Positions 1-9,437 of a DNA stretch of 64,000 nucleotides are shown here, in pieces. Every line of letters begins with the position of its first letter. Within the stretch, counting starts at the first letter, position 1. Position numbers and translations under genes: made by a program. A model generated the notes under the pieces. That model was not told the origin of the DNA, searched no databases, and was given only the letters and a program-made list of their open reading frames with translations. Source of the DNA: Chitinophagales bacterium (lineage in GTDB: Bacteria > Bacteroidota > Bacteroidia > Chitinophagales > Chitinophagaceae); contig JACJXQ010000008.1 of assembly GCA_020636495.1 (NCBI GenBank), forward strand, positions 2,294,001 to 2,358,000, read 5' to 3'.

Positions 1-360
1 CAGGAATATAAGGATGAGCGTTCCTAACAAGCCCATTGAGCGGCTATACCACTTGCTGGTGGCATTACCAGCACTCACTTCATACCTTGTTGTTCTCTTC
101 GCCCTGTTTTTAGACCATAGCATCAATCCCTGAACAATGTGCAAAATCAGGAATGCGAAAAGACCGATCTCAACAGTGCGTATCACAAAATTGGTTCCCA
201 TAAAGTGGGCCGCTTCCGAAAACTTCTCACCGCCATCATTCCAGAATATCTGTGCATTGATATAACAGTGAACTACTAGAAACACAATGAGAAAAAGGCC
301 GGTAAGGCTCATTTGCAACTTTTTACCAACCGAGGTACTGAAATAGTTTTTCCAGGACAT
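1..360 (-). CDS. sdhC: Succinate dehydrogenase cytochrome b subunit (b558 type), N-terminal part
   Basis: Membrane anchor that carries haem b for succinate dehydrogenase/fumarate reductase, passing electrons from succinate to menaquinone in the inner membrane. Only the first 120 residues are inside the window; the gene runs off the left edge. The ATG is at 360-358. The protein starts MSWKNYFSTSVGKK and shows hydrophobic helices at about residues 18-35 and 60-81, with His31 and His74 inside them as likely haem ligands. The sequence style is that of the b558 family used by Bacteroidota, where sdhC is usually followed by the flavoprotein and iron-sulfur subunits; those would lie to the left of the window. 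A TAnnTTTG promoter sits about 45 bases upstream. Family assignment is by recall of conserved features; confidence is good despite truncation. Confidence 0.88.
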   Translation of the reverse strand, partial: MSWKNYFSTSVGKKLQMSLTGLFLIVFLVVHCYINAQIFWNDGGEKFSEAAHFMGTNFVIRTVEIGLFAFLILHIVQGLMLWSKNRAKRTTRYEVSAGNATSKWYSRSMGLLGTLILIFL

Positions 361-403
361 AAAATCTTAAAAGATTTGACTGTATATTATTAATAGAATA
401 CTG

Positions 404-435
404 CAAAGATAATAATCCCTCAGGCTATTTTACAA
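404..435 (-). promoter_or_regulatory. Candidate sdhC promoter (TTG - N21 - TATCTTTG)
   Basis: On the minus strand TATCTTTG (411-404) matches the Bacteroidota -7 element TAnnTTTG exactly, and a TTG (435-433) lies 21 bases upstream, within the spacing reported for the phylum's -33 element. The start of transcription would fall near 397, giving a leader of roughly 37 bases before sdhC. Confidence 0.5.
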
Positions 436-520
436 TTGTATTATTTAATATATATACCACTACTGAATTATCATAGTTGCAGACAACTAAACAACTATCA
501 GCACAAAAAGTTGTTTACAT

Positions 521-1084
521 CTACTGTTCTAGTCTCAGCATCTGGTTGTCTACCACCTGGAAGAAATGCTCCGGTTGAAATGTCCTCCATCTATCACTTT
601 GTAAAAGCCTTATATATCTGTCAATTTTTGATGACTGGAATTCATAGCAGGTTGACTCAGGCATGTTGATAGATACGATCCACCCCCCTTCATCTTTAAT
701 GTCATCATACCATTCCTCATAATATTCCCTGTCACTACTGTGAAAGTTAAGGACATTCTCGGTGATGAGTATGAATTTATACAGGCCTTTAGCTGTCATT
801 TCGTCAATTATGCTCCTTTTCAACTGCATAATATCGTTCTCAACAGCATCATTCCATTCTCCTATCAATTCTATTATTACGAAATTAAGGTCATAGTCTG
901 CATATAAAACTTTTATATACAAAGTCCTTGATCCGAATTCATCCCATTGTGGGTGTATGTAATAATTGTAAACTGTATTGCTGAACTCAAACTCGCTATA
1001 CTCTTTTCCGTAAAATGGCGACAGCTCATCTTCTTCAGCAGTATATAAATGCCTCCAGTTATAATATGGTTCTATATCATGCAT
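521..1084 (-). CDS. Conserved-looking hypothetical protein, 187 aa
   Basis: I do not recognise the family. The protein is soluble-looking, acidic and very rich in aromatic residues (many Tyr, Trp and Phe), with no signal peptide or membrane segment. The middle part (about residues 65-115) reads like alternating beta strands and a helix, and the C-terminal third ends in a segment with SSKIDRYIRLLQSDRWR. It is the last gene of a minus-strand run with ddl, the PASTA protein, a T9SS-sorted protein and the rhodanese (29 bases after the rhodanese stop), so it is probably co-transcribed with them. No function is proposed. Confidence 0.7.
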   Translation of the reverse strand: MHDIEPYYNWRHLYTAEEDELSPFYGKEYSEFEFSNTVYNYYIHPQWDEFGSRTLYIKVLYADYDLNFVIIELIGEWNDAVENDIMQLKRSIIDEMTAKGLYKFILITENVLNFHSSDREYYEEWYDDIKDEGGWIVSINMPESTCYEFQSSKIDRYIRLLQSDRWRTFQPEHFFQVVDNQMLRLEQ

Positions 1085-1113
1085 CCCTTCGTCTCTTGCT
1101 CACTTTGATATTT

Positions 1114-1434
1114 TCATTTTATTTTCTGATCTCCGTATTTATCCTGCCATGCTAATGCTCCACCAATCACATTAACAGTATTGTGAAACCCTGCCTGTTC
1201 AAGTACAAGGCATGCTTGCCTGCTACGTGCACCGGAACGGCAATGTATGATCAATTCTTCACCCTTCAGGTCCTCTATATCATCAAGCTGCATGCCCATT
1301 ATCAACCCCAGCGGAATCAGTTTGGCGCCAATATTATATTCCTGGTATTCAGCTGGTTCACGTACATCGATTATATTAAGTTCTTCACCGTTGTCCAGTC
1401 TCTGCTTCAGTTCTTCAACTGTGATCTCCTTCAT
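1114..1434 (-). CDS. Single-domain rhodanese-like protein
   Basis: A 106-residue, one-domain rhodanese, the usual length for the GlpE/PspE-like cytoplasmic class. Rhodaneses move a sulfane sulfur from a donor to an acceptor through a cysteine persulfide. The active-site loop HCRSGARS contains the catalytic Cys65, and the N-terminal NIIDVREPAEY motif is the conserved CH2A-type strand. There is no signal peptide, so it should act in the cytoplasm. It lies 11 bases downstream of the T9SS-sorted protein gene and 29 bases upstream of a hypothetical gene, in the ddl operon. The substrate cannot be told from sequence. Confidence 0.88.
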   Translation of the reverse strand: MKEITVEELKQRLDNGEELNIIDVREPAEYQEYNIGAKLIPLGLIMGMQLDDIEDLKGEELIIHCRSGARSRQACLVLEQAGFHNTVNVIGGALAWQDKYGDQKIK

Positions 1435-1445
1435 GTAATTCTAAA

Positions 1446-3293
1446 TTATAGTTTTATGATCTTTCTGGGCGTACTTTCATATCCATCTGCCCTGAAGTGT
1501 ACAATATATATTCCGGGGTATAAGTCAGATGTATTCACCCATTCTGACGAAGGTACAATTCCTTCTTTTACAGTCCGGCCTCTTAAATCAGTTATCCTAT
1601 ATCTGGCTTGTCCATAATACTTGTTATAATTGAACCTTATTTTGTCCGTGACCGGATTAGGGATTATATCCCATTCATGTGTCTCCTTGTTAACAGGACC
1701 GGAAATGATAGAAGGGAAAAATTCACCAAACATTGGACGTATCATTACTGCGCCCTGGATGTCTGATGATTTCCATTGGTTCAATACATTGTAGTATACG
1801 TGATTATTTGTTATACGTTGGAGGTCGAGTCCAAAATAAAGACTGTCACTGGTGCCCAATGCGGGCTGAATAGTTCCTATATAGAACTTACCTGCAGGAA
1901 GCACCAACGGTTTTTCGAACTTATACAGCCAGAAACTATTTTGCTGTGAATATGCAGGTATAAAGAAATCCTCCTGGTAAAGCACCTGGTCTGCCCCACC
2001 ACCATAGGCTATGTCTTTATACACTACTACAGAAAAATATTTTTGATATGGCAATGGCACCTGCCTGCCAAAATATATCGCGACTCCCTTCAAAGTATCT
2101 GAAACATTCAGATGATGTTCAATGGCTAACTTACCCGGCAGGGTTGTAAATAGTTTCAGGTAGTAGCTTTTTTCAGGACTTCCGTCATCATAAGCCAGAA
2201 AATTATGAAACAGTTGGTTCTTTATTATAGTATCGTTTACAACAGGACCTGTTTCAGAAGTAGATTCAATATAATATTTCTGCTGAAACAAAACAGCTGA
2301 GTTTTGCAAAGGTGCAGTTATTGTATTGGTATATACAGGAAATGTAGCAATACCTTCTTTATCCGCCTGGATACCAGTGCCGTTACTGCCGTTGGCAAGT
2401 GGTGTATTGGTGTAGAACTCTTTAGCAGAATAGCCAAAATTAATGTTCACATTACCTTTTGTGTTATTCTTAATTGTGGTAGAGTGCTGGCTCCCGCGCT
2501 CTGCATTTGCATTAGCCATAAATTGGTGGTAAGGCATTGATGTATAGTCAGAAAGTAAGAATGAGGGCTCTTCTACAAATGCAACATCATTTACAAGGGT
2601 ATCATTAATATTCCTGTTTGGACCAAACCTGATATAATCAACATTCCAGTTATCGTCGGTATTATTGATAGAAGCTTTATTGACAAACCTGAACTGAAAA
2701 CCTTCGTGAAACAAGTTTGCATCAGTTACGGGTATCATCACTTGTTGAAATGGCTGTAAAGTAGATCCTGCTACTCGCCATACTCTTGTCCACGGACTCG
2801 TAGTGCTGGCACGACGAAAATAGAGCATAAGCGAGTCTTGTGGTTGGGGATCAAAACCATTACCCTGCGGTTGGTAAAAAAAGCTGAAATAAAGGCTATC
2901 ATCGGGGCTATAGATACTCAGGTCTATCGGCCGGGATGTTAAACTATCTGCATACCTAAGGATATTTTTGTTTGTAGTTTCGTAAGGCAAACCAGTTTCG
3001 TCAATAGCATCAAATGTCGCTACACCTCTGCTTATCGCACCTACACACATCGTATTATTTATATATACCTTCCTGTCTACCCAGATATTCGTATCAGGGT
3101 AATACCCACCACTAGTGAAGTCTTCAAAAAATGGTAATGTGATCGCTGTTGTTTTGTTAGCGGCTCTTGAACTTGAGTTATAATGTATCTCTGACTTCTG
3201 CGGAGGGTGATAGTACAATGGTGCCACCGCTTCCTGAGCGAATGACAAAGTATGCATTAACAATATACATATAACAATAATCGCAGTTCGCAT
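1446..3293 (-). CDS. Secreted protein with type IX secretion (type A) C-terminal sorting domain
   Basis: A 615-residue exported protein. An N-terminal hydrophobic signal peptide ends at about residue 20 (SFAQ). The last 80 residues carry a typical T9SS type A sorting domain: WDIIPNPVTDKIRFNYN, then RGRTVKEG, then PGIYIVHF and a basic end. Such proteins cross the inner membrane by Sec and the outer membrane by the PorSS/T9SS apparatus, and are then anchored or released. The central 500 residues show no catalytic motif I recognise; they look beta-rich with aromatic and Asn/Thr-rich stretches, as in surface proteins. It sits between the PASTA protein gene (25 bases away) and the rhodanese gene (11 bases) in one apparent operon. 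Confidence 0.85.
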   Translation of the reverse strand: MRTAIIVICILLMHTLSFAQEAVAPLYYHPPQKSEIHYNSSSRAANKTTAITLPFFEDFTSGGYYPDTNIWVDRKVYINNTMCVGAISRGVATFDAIDETGLPYETTNKNILRYADSLTSRPIDLSIYSPDDSLYFSFFYQPQGNGFDPQPQDSLMLYFRRASTTSPWTRVWRVAGSTLQPFQQVMIPVTDANLFHEGFQFRFVNKASINNTDDNWNVDYIRFGPNRNINDTLVNDVAFVEEPSFLLSDYTSMPYHQFMANANAERGSQHSTTIKNNTKGNVNINFGYSAKEFYTNTPLANGSNGTGIQADKEGIATFPVYTNTITAPLQNSAVLFQQKYYIESTSETGPVVNDTIIKNQLFHNFLAYDDGSPEKSYYLKLFTTLPGKLAIEHHLNVSDTLKGVAIYFGRQVPLPYQKYFSVVVYKDIAYGGGADQVLYQEDFFIPAYSQQNSFWLYKFEKPLVLPAGKFYIGTIQPALGTSDSLYFGLDLQRITNNHVYYNVLNQWKSSDIQGAVMIRPMFGEFFPSIISGPVNKETHEWDIIPNPVTDKIRFNYNKYYGQARYRITDLRGRTVKEGIVPSSEWVNTSDLYPGIYIVHFRADGYESTPRKIIKL

Positions 3294-3318
3294 TGCTTAC
3301 ATTAGTTTACAGGCTCAC

Positions 3319-4173
3319 TTAGTCCCAGTCACCGTTGTTGTCGTCACCTCCACTATTAACCTTTTTGCCGGGCTTTTTATTGCCTTGTTGCAGCACTCCG
3401 GTTTTCCCTCCTTGCTTCACCCTTATATCAACAAGATCCCCCTCTTTCACCTGGTTGCTTCCCCCCATGCTGTTCTTAGCGGTTGGAGACTGGTAATATA
3501 CCACAGCACTCTGCGAGTCTGTAATTCCACCATCCCACAGATCTATAAATTGCAGGCCTGAAGCATTCAGTACAGCAATTGCCTCCGGATAGCTCATGCC
3601 CATTACGTCAGGTACGTCAAACGAAACATTACCCAAACCATCACCTATGACAAGGGTAATACTGCTGCCCTGGGGTATCATATCTCCTGCCATGATAGCT
3701 TTACCTTTATACAATTGCTCTAATATAGCACCATCTGCAATATCAGGGCGGTGCACGGTGTCACCTAAACGTAATTTATTGCTTTTCAGCACTAACTCAG
3801 CACTTTGGTAAGAAACACCTGTAAGGTCAGGCATGGGTATCATTGGTGCCTGTCCTTTATTGATCACCAGGAATACTGTTCTACCTCTTTTTACAAATGT
3901 ACCGGTGTCAGGCATTTGAGACAGGACCACGCCGTACTCCTTCTTCATATCAAAAGCAGAATCTATATCGATTACAAAGCCATCCTTATTTAATATCTTA
4001 GCTGCTTCTTCAAATGTTTTATCAAGCAAAACAGGCATTTTTTGTTGCTGTCCATGATCAGTTATCCTGTCAAGGCTGGTAAAGAACACCATGTAGAATA
4101 CCACTGAAACGAGTAGCATCAGCAGCAGATGAAACCATATAGACTTTCTGTATTTTTCGTTTATCAATGCCAT
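3319..4173 (-). CDS. Membrane-anchored PASTA-domain protein
   Basis: The 284-residue protein has a short cytoplasmic start, one membrane helix at about residues 12-33, and then three PASTA repeats (about 43-108, 112-180 and 185-255) that face the periplasm. PASTA domains, known from PASTA kinases and penicillin-binding proteins, bind peptidoglycan fragments or support septal enzymes. Repeat signatures are visible, for example MPDLTGVSYQSAELVLKS and PDVMGMSYPEAIAVLNAS. No kinase or transpeptidase domain is attached. The tail is rich in Lys, Gly, Asn and Asp. The gene lies 18 bases after ddl, which fits a role in cell-wall synthesis or sensing, but this role is inference. Confidence 0.87.
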   Translation of the reverse strand: MALINEKYRKSIWFHLLLMLLVSVVFYMVFFTSLDRITDHGQQQKMPVLLDKTFEEAAKILNKDGFVIDIDSAFDMKKEYGVVLSQMPDTGTFVKRGRTVFLVINKGQAPMIPMPDLTGVSYQSAELVLKSNKLRLGDTVHRPDIADGAILEQLYKGKAIMAGDMIPQGSSITLVIGDGLGNVSFDVPDVMGMSYPEAIAVLNASGLQFIDLWDGGITDSQSAVVYYQSPTAKNSMGGSNQVKEGDLVDIRVKQGGKTGVLQQGNKKPGKKVNSGGDDNNGDWD

Positions 4174-4191
4174 AATTTATATGGTTGATGT

Positions 4192-5187
4192 TTATTTAAC
4201 AGTACTCAAACAATCTTCTACCAGGGAGTTATAAAACTCGCTAAGGCTGATACCTGCGGCTGCTACCTGTTGAGGCACAATACTTGCTTCACTCTGTCCC
4301 GGCATAGTATTTACTTCAAGAAAATATAACTTCTCAGAAATATTTTGCAAAATGTAGTCCATCCTAACAACACCCTTGCAATTAAGATGCCTATAAATAT
4401 ACTGAGATTTGGTTTCAAGCATATCTTTAACCTTATCACTTATTGGCGCAGGGGTAATTTCATTTGTTACTCCTGGTGTATATTTTGCTTCAAAATCAAA
4501 AAACTCATTCTTACTCACTATTTCTGTGGCAGGCAATGCATGTAGCTTGCCTTTTACTTTATAAATACCTATTGTCAACTCACGGCCTTCAATAAATTCT
4601 TCTATCAGCACCTGGTCATCTTCCTTAAATGCTTTCTCTATAGCAGGCAACAGTTCTTCAACAGATTTTACCTTTGTTACACCCAGGCTCGAACCACTTT
4701 CGTTTGGCTTAACGAACATCGGAAGTTGTATCTGTTCCAGGATTGACCCTACAGAATAAGGCTCTCCCTTTATAAGGTGTACGGAATTAGCAATATTAAC
4801 TACATTAAAGTCTTTTACTACTTTGTTACAGTAACTCTTATTAAAGGTAAGTGCCGAAACAATTGCATTGCATGATGTATATGGTACGCTCATCATGTCC
4901 AGGTACCCCTGCATCCTGCCATCTTCCCCGGGCGTGCCATGCATAGCAATAAATGCCATGTCAAATACGATCTTTTGTCCATCTATATTTAGGGTAAAGT
5001 CGTTTTTATCAACAGATACTTTAGCACCACTATCAGTATCATACCACCAATCTTCTTTTGTTACAACTATCGTGTATATGTTATAACGCTTCTCATCAAG
5101 GTTTTTCCTGATGGTAGCTGCTGTTTGTATTGATATAACGTATTCACCGGAATATCCGCCTGCTAATAAGGCTATATTTTTCTTCAT
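4192..5187 (-). CDS. ddl: D-alanine--D-alanine ligase
   Basis: Cytoplasmic ATP-grasp enzyme that joins two D-alanines for the peptidoglycan stem peptide. At 331 residues it has the usual length. Seen in the sequence: the N-terminal glycine-rich AGGYSGEYVIS, an ATP-grasp lysine/serine loop VKPNESGSSLGV at about 155-170, and the Mg-binding FLEVNTMPGQSEAS near residue 300. It is the first gene of a probable five-gene run (PASTA protein, T9SS-sorted protein, rhodanese, hypothetical). A good promoter candidate lies 26-56 bases upstream of the start codon. The start codon is the ATG before KKNIALLAGG, right where the ATP-grasp N-domain should begin. Confidence 0.95.
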   Translation of the reverse strand: MKKNIALLAGGYSGEYVISIQTAATIRKNLDEKRYNIYTIVVTKEDWWYDTDSGAKVSVDKNDFTLNIDGQKIVFDMAFIAMHGTPGEDGRMQGYLDMMSVPYTSCNAIVSALTFNKSYCNKVVKDFNVVNIANSVHLIKGEPYSVGSILEQIQLPMFVKPNESGSSLGVTKVKSVEELLPAIEKAFKEDDQVLIEEFIEGRELTIGIYKVKGKLHALPATEIVSKNEFFDFEAKYTPGVTNEITPAPISDKVKDMLETKSQYIYRHLNCKGVVRMDYILQNISEKLYFLEVNTMPGQSEASIVPQQVAAAGISLSEFYNSLVEDCLSTVK

Positions 5188-5212
5188 ATATGAGGTACTG
5201 ACAAGTTGTAAC

Positions 5213-5243
5213 CAAAGGTAATAGAAAAAAGACTGATGAGAAA
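5213..5243 (-). promoter_or_regulatory. Candidate ddl promoter (TTTC - N19 - TACCTTTG)
   Basis: Minus-strand TACCTTTG (5220-5213) is an exact TAnnTTTG -7 element, and TTTC (5243-5240), one mismatch from TTTG, lies 19 bases upstream. Transcription would begin near 5206, leaving about 19 bases before the ddl ATG. Confidence 0.45.
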
Positions 5244-5332
5244 TGCCTCAATCATTATTTACACTTAAAGTAATTATAATGTTTTTCAGCTACCAACGAG
5301 CCTTACTCAGCTACAAGCCTGATCATATAAAA

Positions 5333-8300
5333 CTAATCAATCATAACAACAAGATCATTAGTATTCACCAAAGTACCTTCCGTTAGTTCAATAGTTGAAA
5401 TTGTACAATCTTTTGAAGCCGTAATTACAGTTTCCATTTTCATTGCTTCAATTACAAACAATGGCTGGTTCTTTTTGGCTTTATCACCCTTTTTCACCAG
5501 GATCTTTGACAGCATACCCTGGAGAGGTGCTGAAATATGGTTATCATTGTCTTTTTCAGCTTTACGATTCTCTACTCGTTCTACCTTCACTGACCGGTCT
5601 GCTACCTCTATATTACGTGTCTGGCCATTCAATTTGAAGAAAACGGTCCGCTTACCGGCATCATTTACATCTCCTATACTTAACAGTCGTATCAGCAAGG
5701 TCTTACCTTTTACTATCTCTATGGTAGCATCCTGTCCCATTTTCATACCGTATAGGAATAACGGCGTAGGTACTACGGATACATCTCCATACTCCCTGTA
5801 AAATTTCAGGTAATTCTCATAAACTTTCGGATACAACTTATACGACAAAAAATCACATAGCTCCAGGTCATCCCCGAATTGAGTTTTAAACTCAGCTAGC
5901 TCCTTTTCAAAATCCACCGGTTCCAGGTGCTTATTAGGCCTGTCAGTAAATGGCACTTTGTCTTTAAGGATTATCTTCTGCAAGTCTTTGGGCATGCCTC
6001 CTTCTGGTTGGCCCAACACACCCATAAAAAACTCCTGGACACTTTCAGGGAATGATATACTCTCCCCTTTTATCATTACATCTTCCCTGCTATATCCGTT
6101 TGCCACCATAAACTGTGCCATGTCGCCTACTACTTTTGAGCTTGGTGTCACCTTCACAATATCACCAAACATATCATTCACGGTAGCATACATTTTCTTA
6201 ATATCTTCAAACTTATCCTCAAGGCCTAATGCTTTGGCCTGCGGGCGTAGATTTGAATACTGCCCCCCGGGTATCTCGTGCCTGAACACTTCTGCCGCAC
6301 TTGCTTTCAAACCACTTTCATAAGGATAATACATTTCACGAACCGCCTCCCAGTAATTAGAGAACTCATTCAATGAATCAATATCAAATGTATTTTCACG
6401 TTCATGAAATCTCATCATTTCGACAACTGCATTGAAGTTGGGCTGTGATGTAAGCCCTGATACAGCCCCCATGGCAACATCAACTACATCAACTCCTGCT
6501 TCAATAGCTTTCAGGTAAGTAGCAGGTTGCAAGGAGGATGTATCATGCGTATGCAGGTGTATCGGTATGTTCACCACATCCTTGAGACCCACTATCAGTT
6601 CTGTTGCGGCATATGGTTTCAATAGCCCACTCATATCCTTTATGGCAAGTATATGGGCACCGGCATTTTCCAGGTCTTTTGCCAGCCGCTGATAGTAGGC
6701 AAGGTCGTATTTCGTACGCTTAGGATCAAGTATATCACCGGTATAGCATACAGATGCTTCTGCAAGGCCTTGCGTACGTTTGCGTACCATATCTATACAT
6801 GGGATGATATTTTCTGCCCAGTTCAGTGAGTCAAATATCCTGAATATATCAATACCCTTTTCCCAACTCTGTTCCACAAATTTTTCAATCAGGTTGTCGG
6901 GATAAGCCGTATAACCAACCCCGTTGGCACCGCGTATCAGCATTTGTAGCAAGATATTGGGCACAGCTTCCCGTATTTGCTCCAGCCTCTTCCACGGATC
7001 TTCGTTCAGGAAACGCATGGCAACGTCAAAGGTAGCGCCCCCCCACACCTCCATACTAAAGGTCTGTGGGTGCAGCTTGGCAAAGCTACCTGCTACTTTC
7101 AGCATATCATGCGTACGCATGCGTGTAGCCAGCAACGACTGATGAGCGTCACGTAATGTAGTATCTGTATAATGTATCTTTTTTTCCTTCTTCAGCCATT
7201 CACTAAACCCGTCAGGGCCAAGCTTTATCAACAGGTCTTTGGTACCTTCAGTATAAGGTGTTCCCAATGCAACGGGTGGCACAACAGGTTTTCTGAACTC
7301 ACGGCCATCGTATTTTACCTTCACATCCGGATTACCATTTACGGTAACATCTGCAAGAAAACGCAAAGTCTTTGTTCCCCTGTCTTGTCTCAATGCAAAA
7401 CGGAACAACTCAGGATGTTCCTGTATAAAACCGACTGTGGTCTGTCCATTCCTGAATCCCTCATGTGTTATCAGGTTCTCCAGGAACGGGATATTATTCT
7501 TTACGCCCCGCACCCTGAATTCCCTCAGTGCACGATGCATTTTCATGGCAGCGTCTCCCAGGTTATTACCCCAGGTACTCACTTTTACAAGCATAGAATC
7601 AAAGAACGGACTGATCTTCATCCCCGGATATGTACTTCCCTCATCCAGGCGCACACCAAAACCGGCGGCGTTTCTATAAGTAACAAGTGTTCCATAGTCC
7701 GGCTTAAAATCATTGGCCGGATCCTCTGTTGTGATACGGCACTGTATTGCTACTCCGTCAATGCTTATATCTTTTTGTTTACCAACACCCACTTCCTTGT
7801 CGGTAAGTTTATACCCTGCCGCTACATACAACTGCGTCTTGACGAGGTCGACTCCTGTTACCATTTCAGTAACAGTATGTTCTACCTGTATACGAGGATT
7901 AACCTCGATAAAATATATTTCTTCAGATGCATCTACCAGGAATTCTACTGTGCCCAGGTTATTATAGTTTACTTCTCTGGCAATATCAGTAGCATATTTA
8001 TACAGCTTATCCTTGGTAGATTGTTGCAAAGTAACAGCAGGAGCCACCTCAACCACCTTTTGAAAACGACGCTGAACCGAACAATCACGTTCAAACATGT
8101 GAACAATGTTACCATGGTTGTCCGCTGCAATCTGTACTTCAATATGTTTCGGGTTTTCAACAAATTTTTCAAGAAACACGGTATCATCGCCAAAGGCATT
8201 TTTAGCCTCACTTCTCGCTTCGGGAAATGATTTTTTCAGATCTTCATCTGTCCTTACTACACGCATACCACGGCCACCACCACCTGCGGCAGCTTTGAGC

Positions 8301-8773
8301 ATAAGTGGATAGCCAATACGATTAGCTTCACTCAAAGCAATATTTATATCCTTCAGGTCAGACTTATTGCTTTCAATTATGGGTACACCTGCCCGCATAG
8401 CCACCTCTTTGGCTGTTACCTTATCTCCTAGCGCTGACATTACATCTGGTCGCGGACCAACAAAAATGATGCTATTCTCCGCACATTTTGTTGCGAACAC
8501 TGCATTCTCTGACAAAAAACCATATCCCGGATGGATAGCATCAGCTCCGCAATCTTTAGCGATGGCAATGATAGCGTCCATATCCAGGTAGGGTTTCAAT
8601 GGGTCATTATCAGCACCAACCTGGTAGGCTTCATCAGCCTTATACCTGTGTAGTGAGTACCTGTCTTCATAGGTATATATAGCAACAGTTCTGATGTCCA
8701 GCTCCGATGCAGCACGTGCAATACGAATTGCAATTTCTCCCCTATTGGCAATGAGCACTTTATTTATATTCAT
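5333..8773 (-). CDS. pyc: Pyruvate carboxylase
   Basis: Biotin-dependent enzyme that makes oxaloacetate from pyruvate, bicarbonate and ATP, refilling the TCA cycle. The 1146 residues hold the full single-chain architecture: biotin carboxylase domain (about 1-455, ATP-grasp loop AAAGGGGRGMRVV), carboxyltransferase domain (about 540-840, start RDAHQSLLATRMR, with metal-site LHTHDT), the linking tetramerisation region, and a C-terminal biotinyl domain with EAMKMET, where the Lys at about 1112 should be biotinylated. Length and order match the family, so the gene appears intact. It is monocistronic by spacing: 145 bases to ddl downstream, and a divergent MaoC-like gene upstream. Confidence 0.97.
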   Translation of the reverse strand: MNINKVLIANRGEIAIRIARAASELDIRTVAIYTYEDRYSLHRYKADEAYQVGADNDPLKPYLDMDAIIAIAKDCGADAIHPGYGFLSENAVFATKCAENSIIFVGPRPDVMSALGDKVTAKEVAMRAGVPIIESNKSDLKDINIALSEANRIGYPLMLKAAAGGGGRGMRVVRTDEDLKKSFPEARSEAKNAFGDDTVFLEKFVENPKHIEVQIAADNHGNIVHMFERDCSVQRRFQKVVEVAPAVTLQQSTKDKLYKYATDIAREVNYNNLGTVEFLVDASEEIYFIEVNPRIQVEHTVTEMVTGVDLVKTQLYVAAGYKLTDKEVGVGKQKDISIDGVAIQCRITTEDPANDFKPDYGTLVTYRNAAGFGVRLDEGSTYPGMKISPFFDSMLVKVSTWGNNLGDAAMKMHRALREFRVRGVKNNIPFLENLITHEGFRNGQTTVGFIQEHPELFRFALRQDRGTKTLRFLADVTVNGNPDVKVKYDGREFRKPVVPPVALGTPYTEGTKDLLIKLGPDGFSEWLKKEKKIHYTDTTLRDAHQSLLATRMRTHDMLKVAGSFAKLHPQTFSMEVWGGATFDVAMRFLNEDPWKRLEQIREAVPNILLQMLIRGANGVGYTAYPDNLIEKFVEQSWEKGIDIFRIFDSLNWAENIIPCIDMVRKRTQGLAEASVCYTGDILDPKRTKYDLAYYQRLAKDLENAGAHILAIKDMSGLLKPYAATELIVGLKDVVNIPIHLHTHDTSSLQPATYLKAIEAGVDVVDVAMGAVSGLTSQPNFNAVVEMMRFHERENTFDIDSLNEFSNYWEAVREMYYPYESGLKASAAEVFRHEIPGGQYSNLRPQAKALGLEDKFEDIKKMYATVNDMFGDIVKVTPSSKVVGDMAQFMVANGYSREDVMIKGESISFPESVQEFFMGVLGQPEGGMPKDLQKIILKDKVPFTDRPNKHLEPVDFEKELAEFKTQFGDDLELCDFLSYKLYPKVYENYLKFYREYGDVSVVPTPLFLYGMKMGQDATIEIVKGKTLLIRLLSIGDVNDAGKRTVFFKLNGQTRNIEVADRSVKVERVENRKAEKDNDNHISAPLQGMLSKILVKKGDKAKKNQPLFVIEAMKMETVITASKDCTISTIELTEGTLVNTNDLVVMID

Positions 8774-8960
8774 ATAAACTATATTCTTGTGTGATATCCG
8801 GCTGTAAATCTAATACATGGCACGCTGTATATAAAGCAAATGCAGATTAAGATATGATGAGCACCCGGCCACCCCTATTTACTGGTTGATATTATTTTTT
8901 ACAAGCCAATTTATTATCTTACTTAGGTTCAAAAATATTATCAACAAGAAAAATGCATTT

Positions 8961-9374
8961 ATGTTAAAAGTAGGAGATGAATTTCGCCATTTGTACAGCT
9001 ACACGCAGGATGATGTAGATACTTTTGCAAGAGTAAGTGGAGATACCAACCCGCTACATATTGATCCGCAGGCAGGAAAAGAGAGTATGTTCGGCCGTAA
9101 TATCATTCATGGATTTCTGGGCGCAAGTGTCTTCACCAAAATATTTGGGGCACTTTGGTATGCAGACGGACATGTTTATATGAGCCAGAGCATGAAATGG
9201 TTGAAACCCATGTTTGTGGATACAGATTATGAAGCAGTGATCACTGTTAAAGAGATATTTCCTGAGAAGAACAGGATATTATATGATTGTGCTGTTTACG
9301 AGGCCGGTACTGAAAACAAGACTATTGCAGGAGAAGCACTACTACTGAACAAGAAACAATACGTTTGGGAATAA
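8961..9374 (+). CDS. MaoC-like (hot-dog fold) dehydratase
   Basis: The 137-residue protein starts MLKVGDEFRHLYSYTQDDV and carries the R-hydratase signature FARVSGDTNPLHIDPQ followed by IIHGFLGASVF; the Asp and His of this motif are the catalytic pair of (R)-specific enoyl-CoA hydratases. The likely reaction is hydration of an enoyl-thioester. I chose the ATG at 8961 because an upstream in-frame start would add a 25-residue hydrophobic stretch that no MaoC protein has. It is divergent from pyc and convergent with the FG-GAP gene; a strong hairpin lies 12 bases after the stop. Confidence 0.88.
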   Translation: MLKVGDEFRHLYSYTQDDVDTFARVSGDTNPLHIDPQAGKESMFGRNIIHGFLGASVFTKIFGALWYADGHVYMSQSMKWLKPMFVDTDYEAVITVKEIFPEKNRILYDCAVYEAGTENKTIAGEALLLNKKQYVWE

Positions 9375-9385
9375 TATTATCCAGG

Positions 9386-9423
9386 AAAAAGCCCTTGCAA
9401 TACTGGTATTGCAAGGGCTTTTT
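9386..9423. terminator. Bidirectional intrinsic terminator between convergent genes
   Basis: A perfect 18-base inverted repeat (5' arm AAAAAGCCCTTGCAATAC, 3' arm GTATTGCAAGGGCTTTTT) with only TG between the arms. It ends in T runs on both strands, so it can stop transcription of the MaoC-like gene from the left and of the FG-GAP gene (stop at 9438) from the right. Confidence 0.9.
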
Positions 9424-9437
9424 CTATAACTATATAT

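Noticed and set aside
7172..8230. Long open frame (352 codons) on the plus strand
   Set aside because: It lies wholly inside pyruvate carboxylase, a clear intact gene on the other strand; the translated sequence has no recognisable domain and low-complexity runs.
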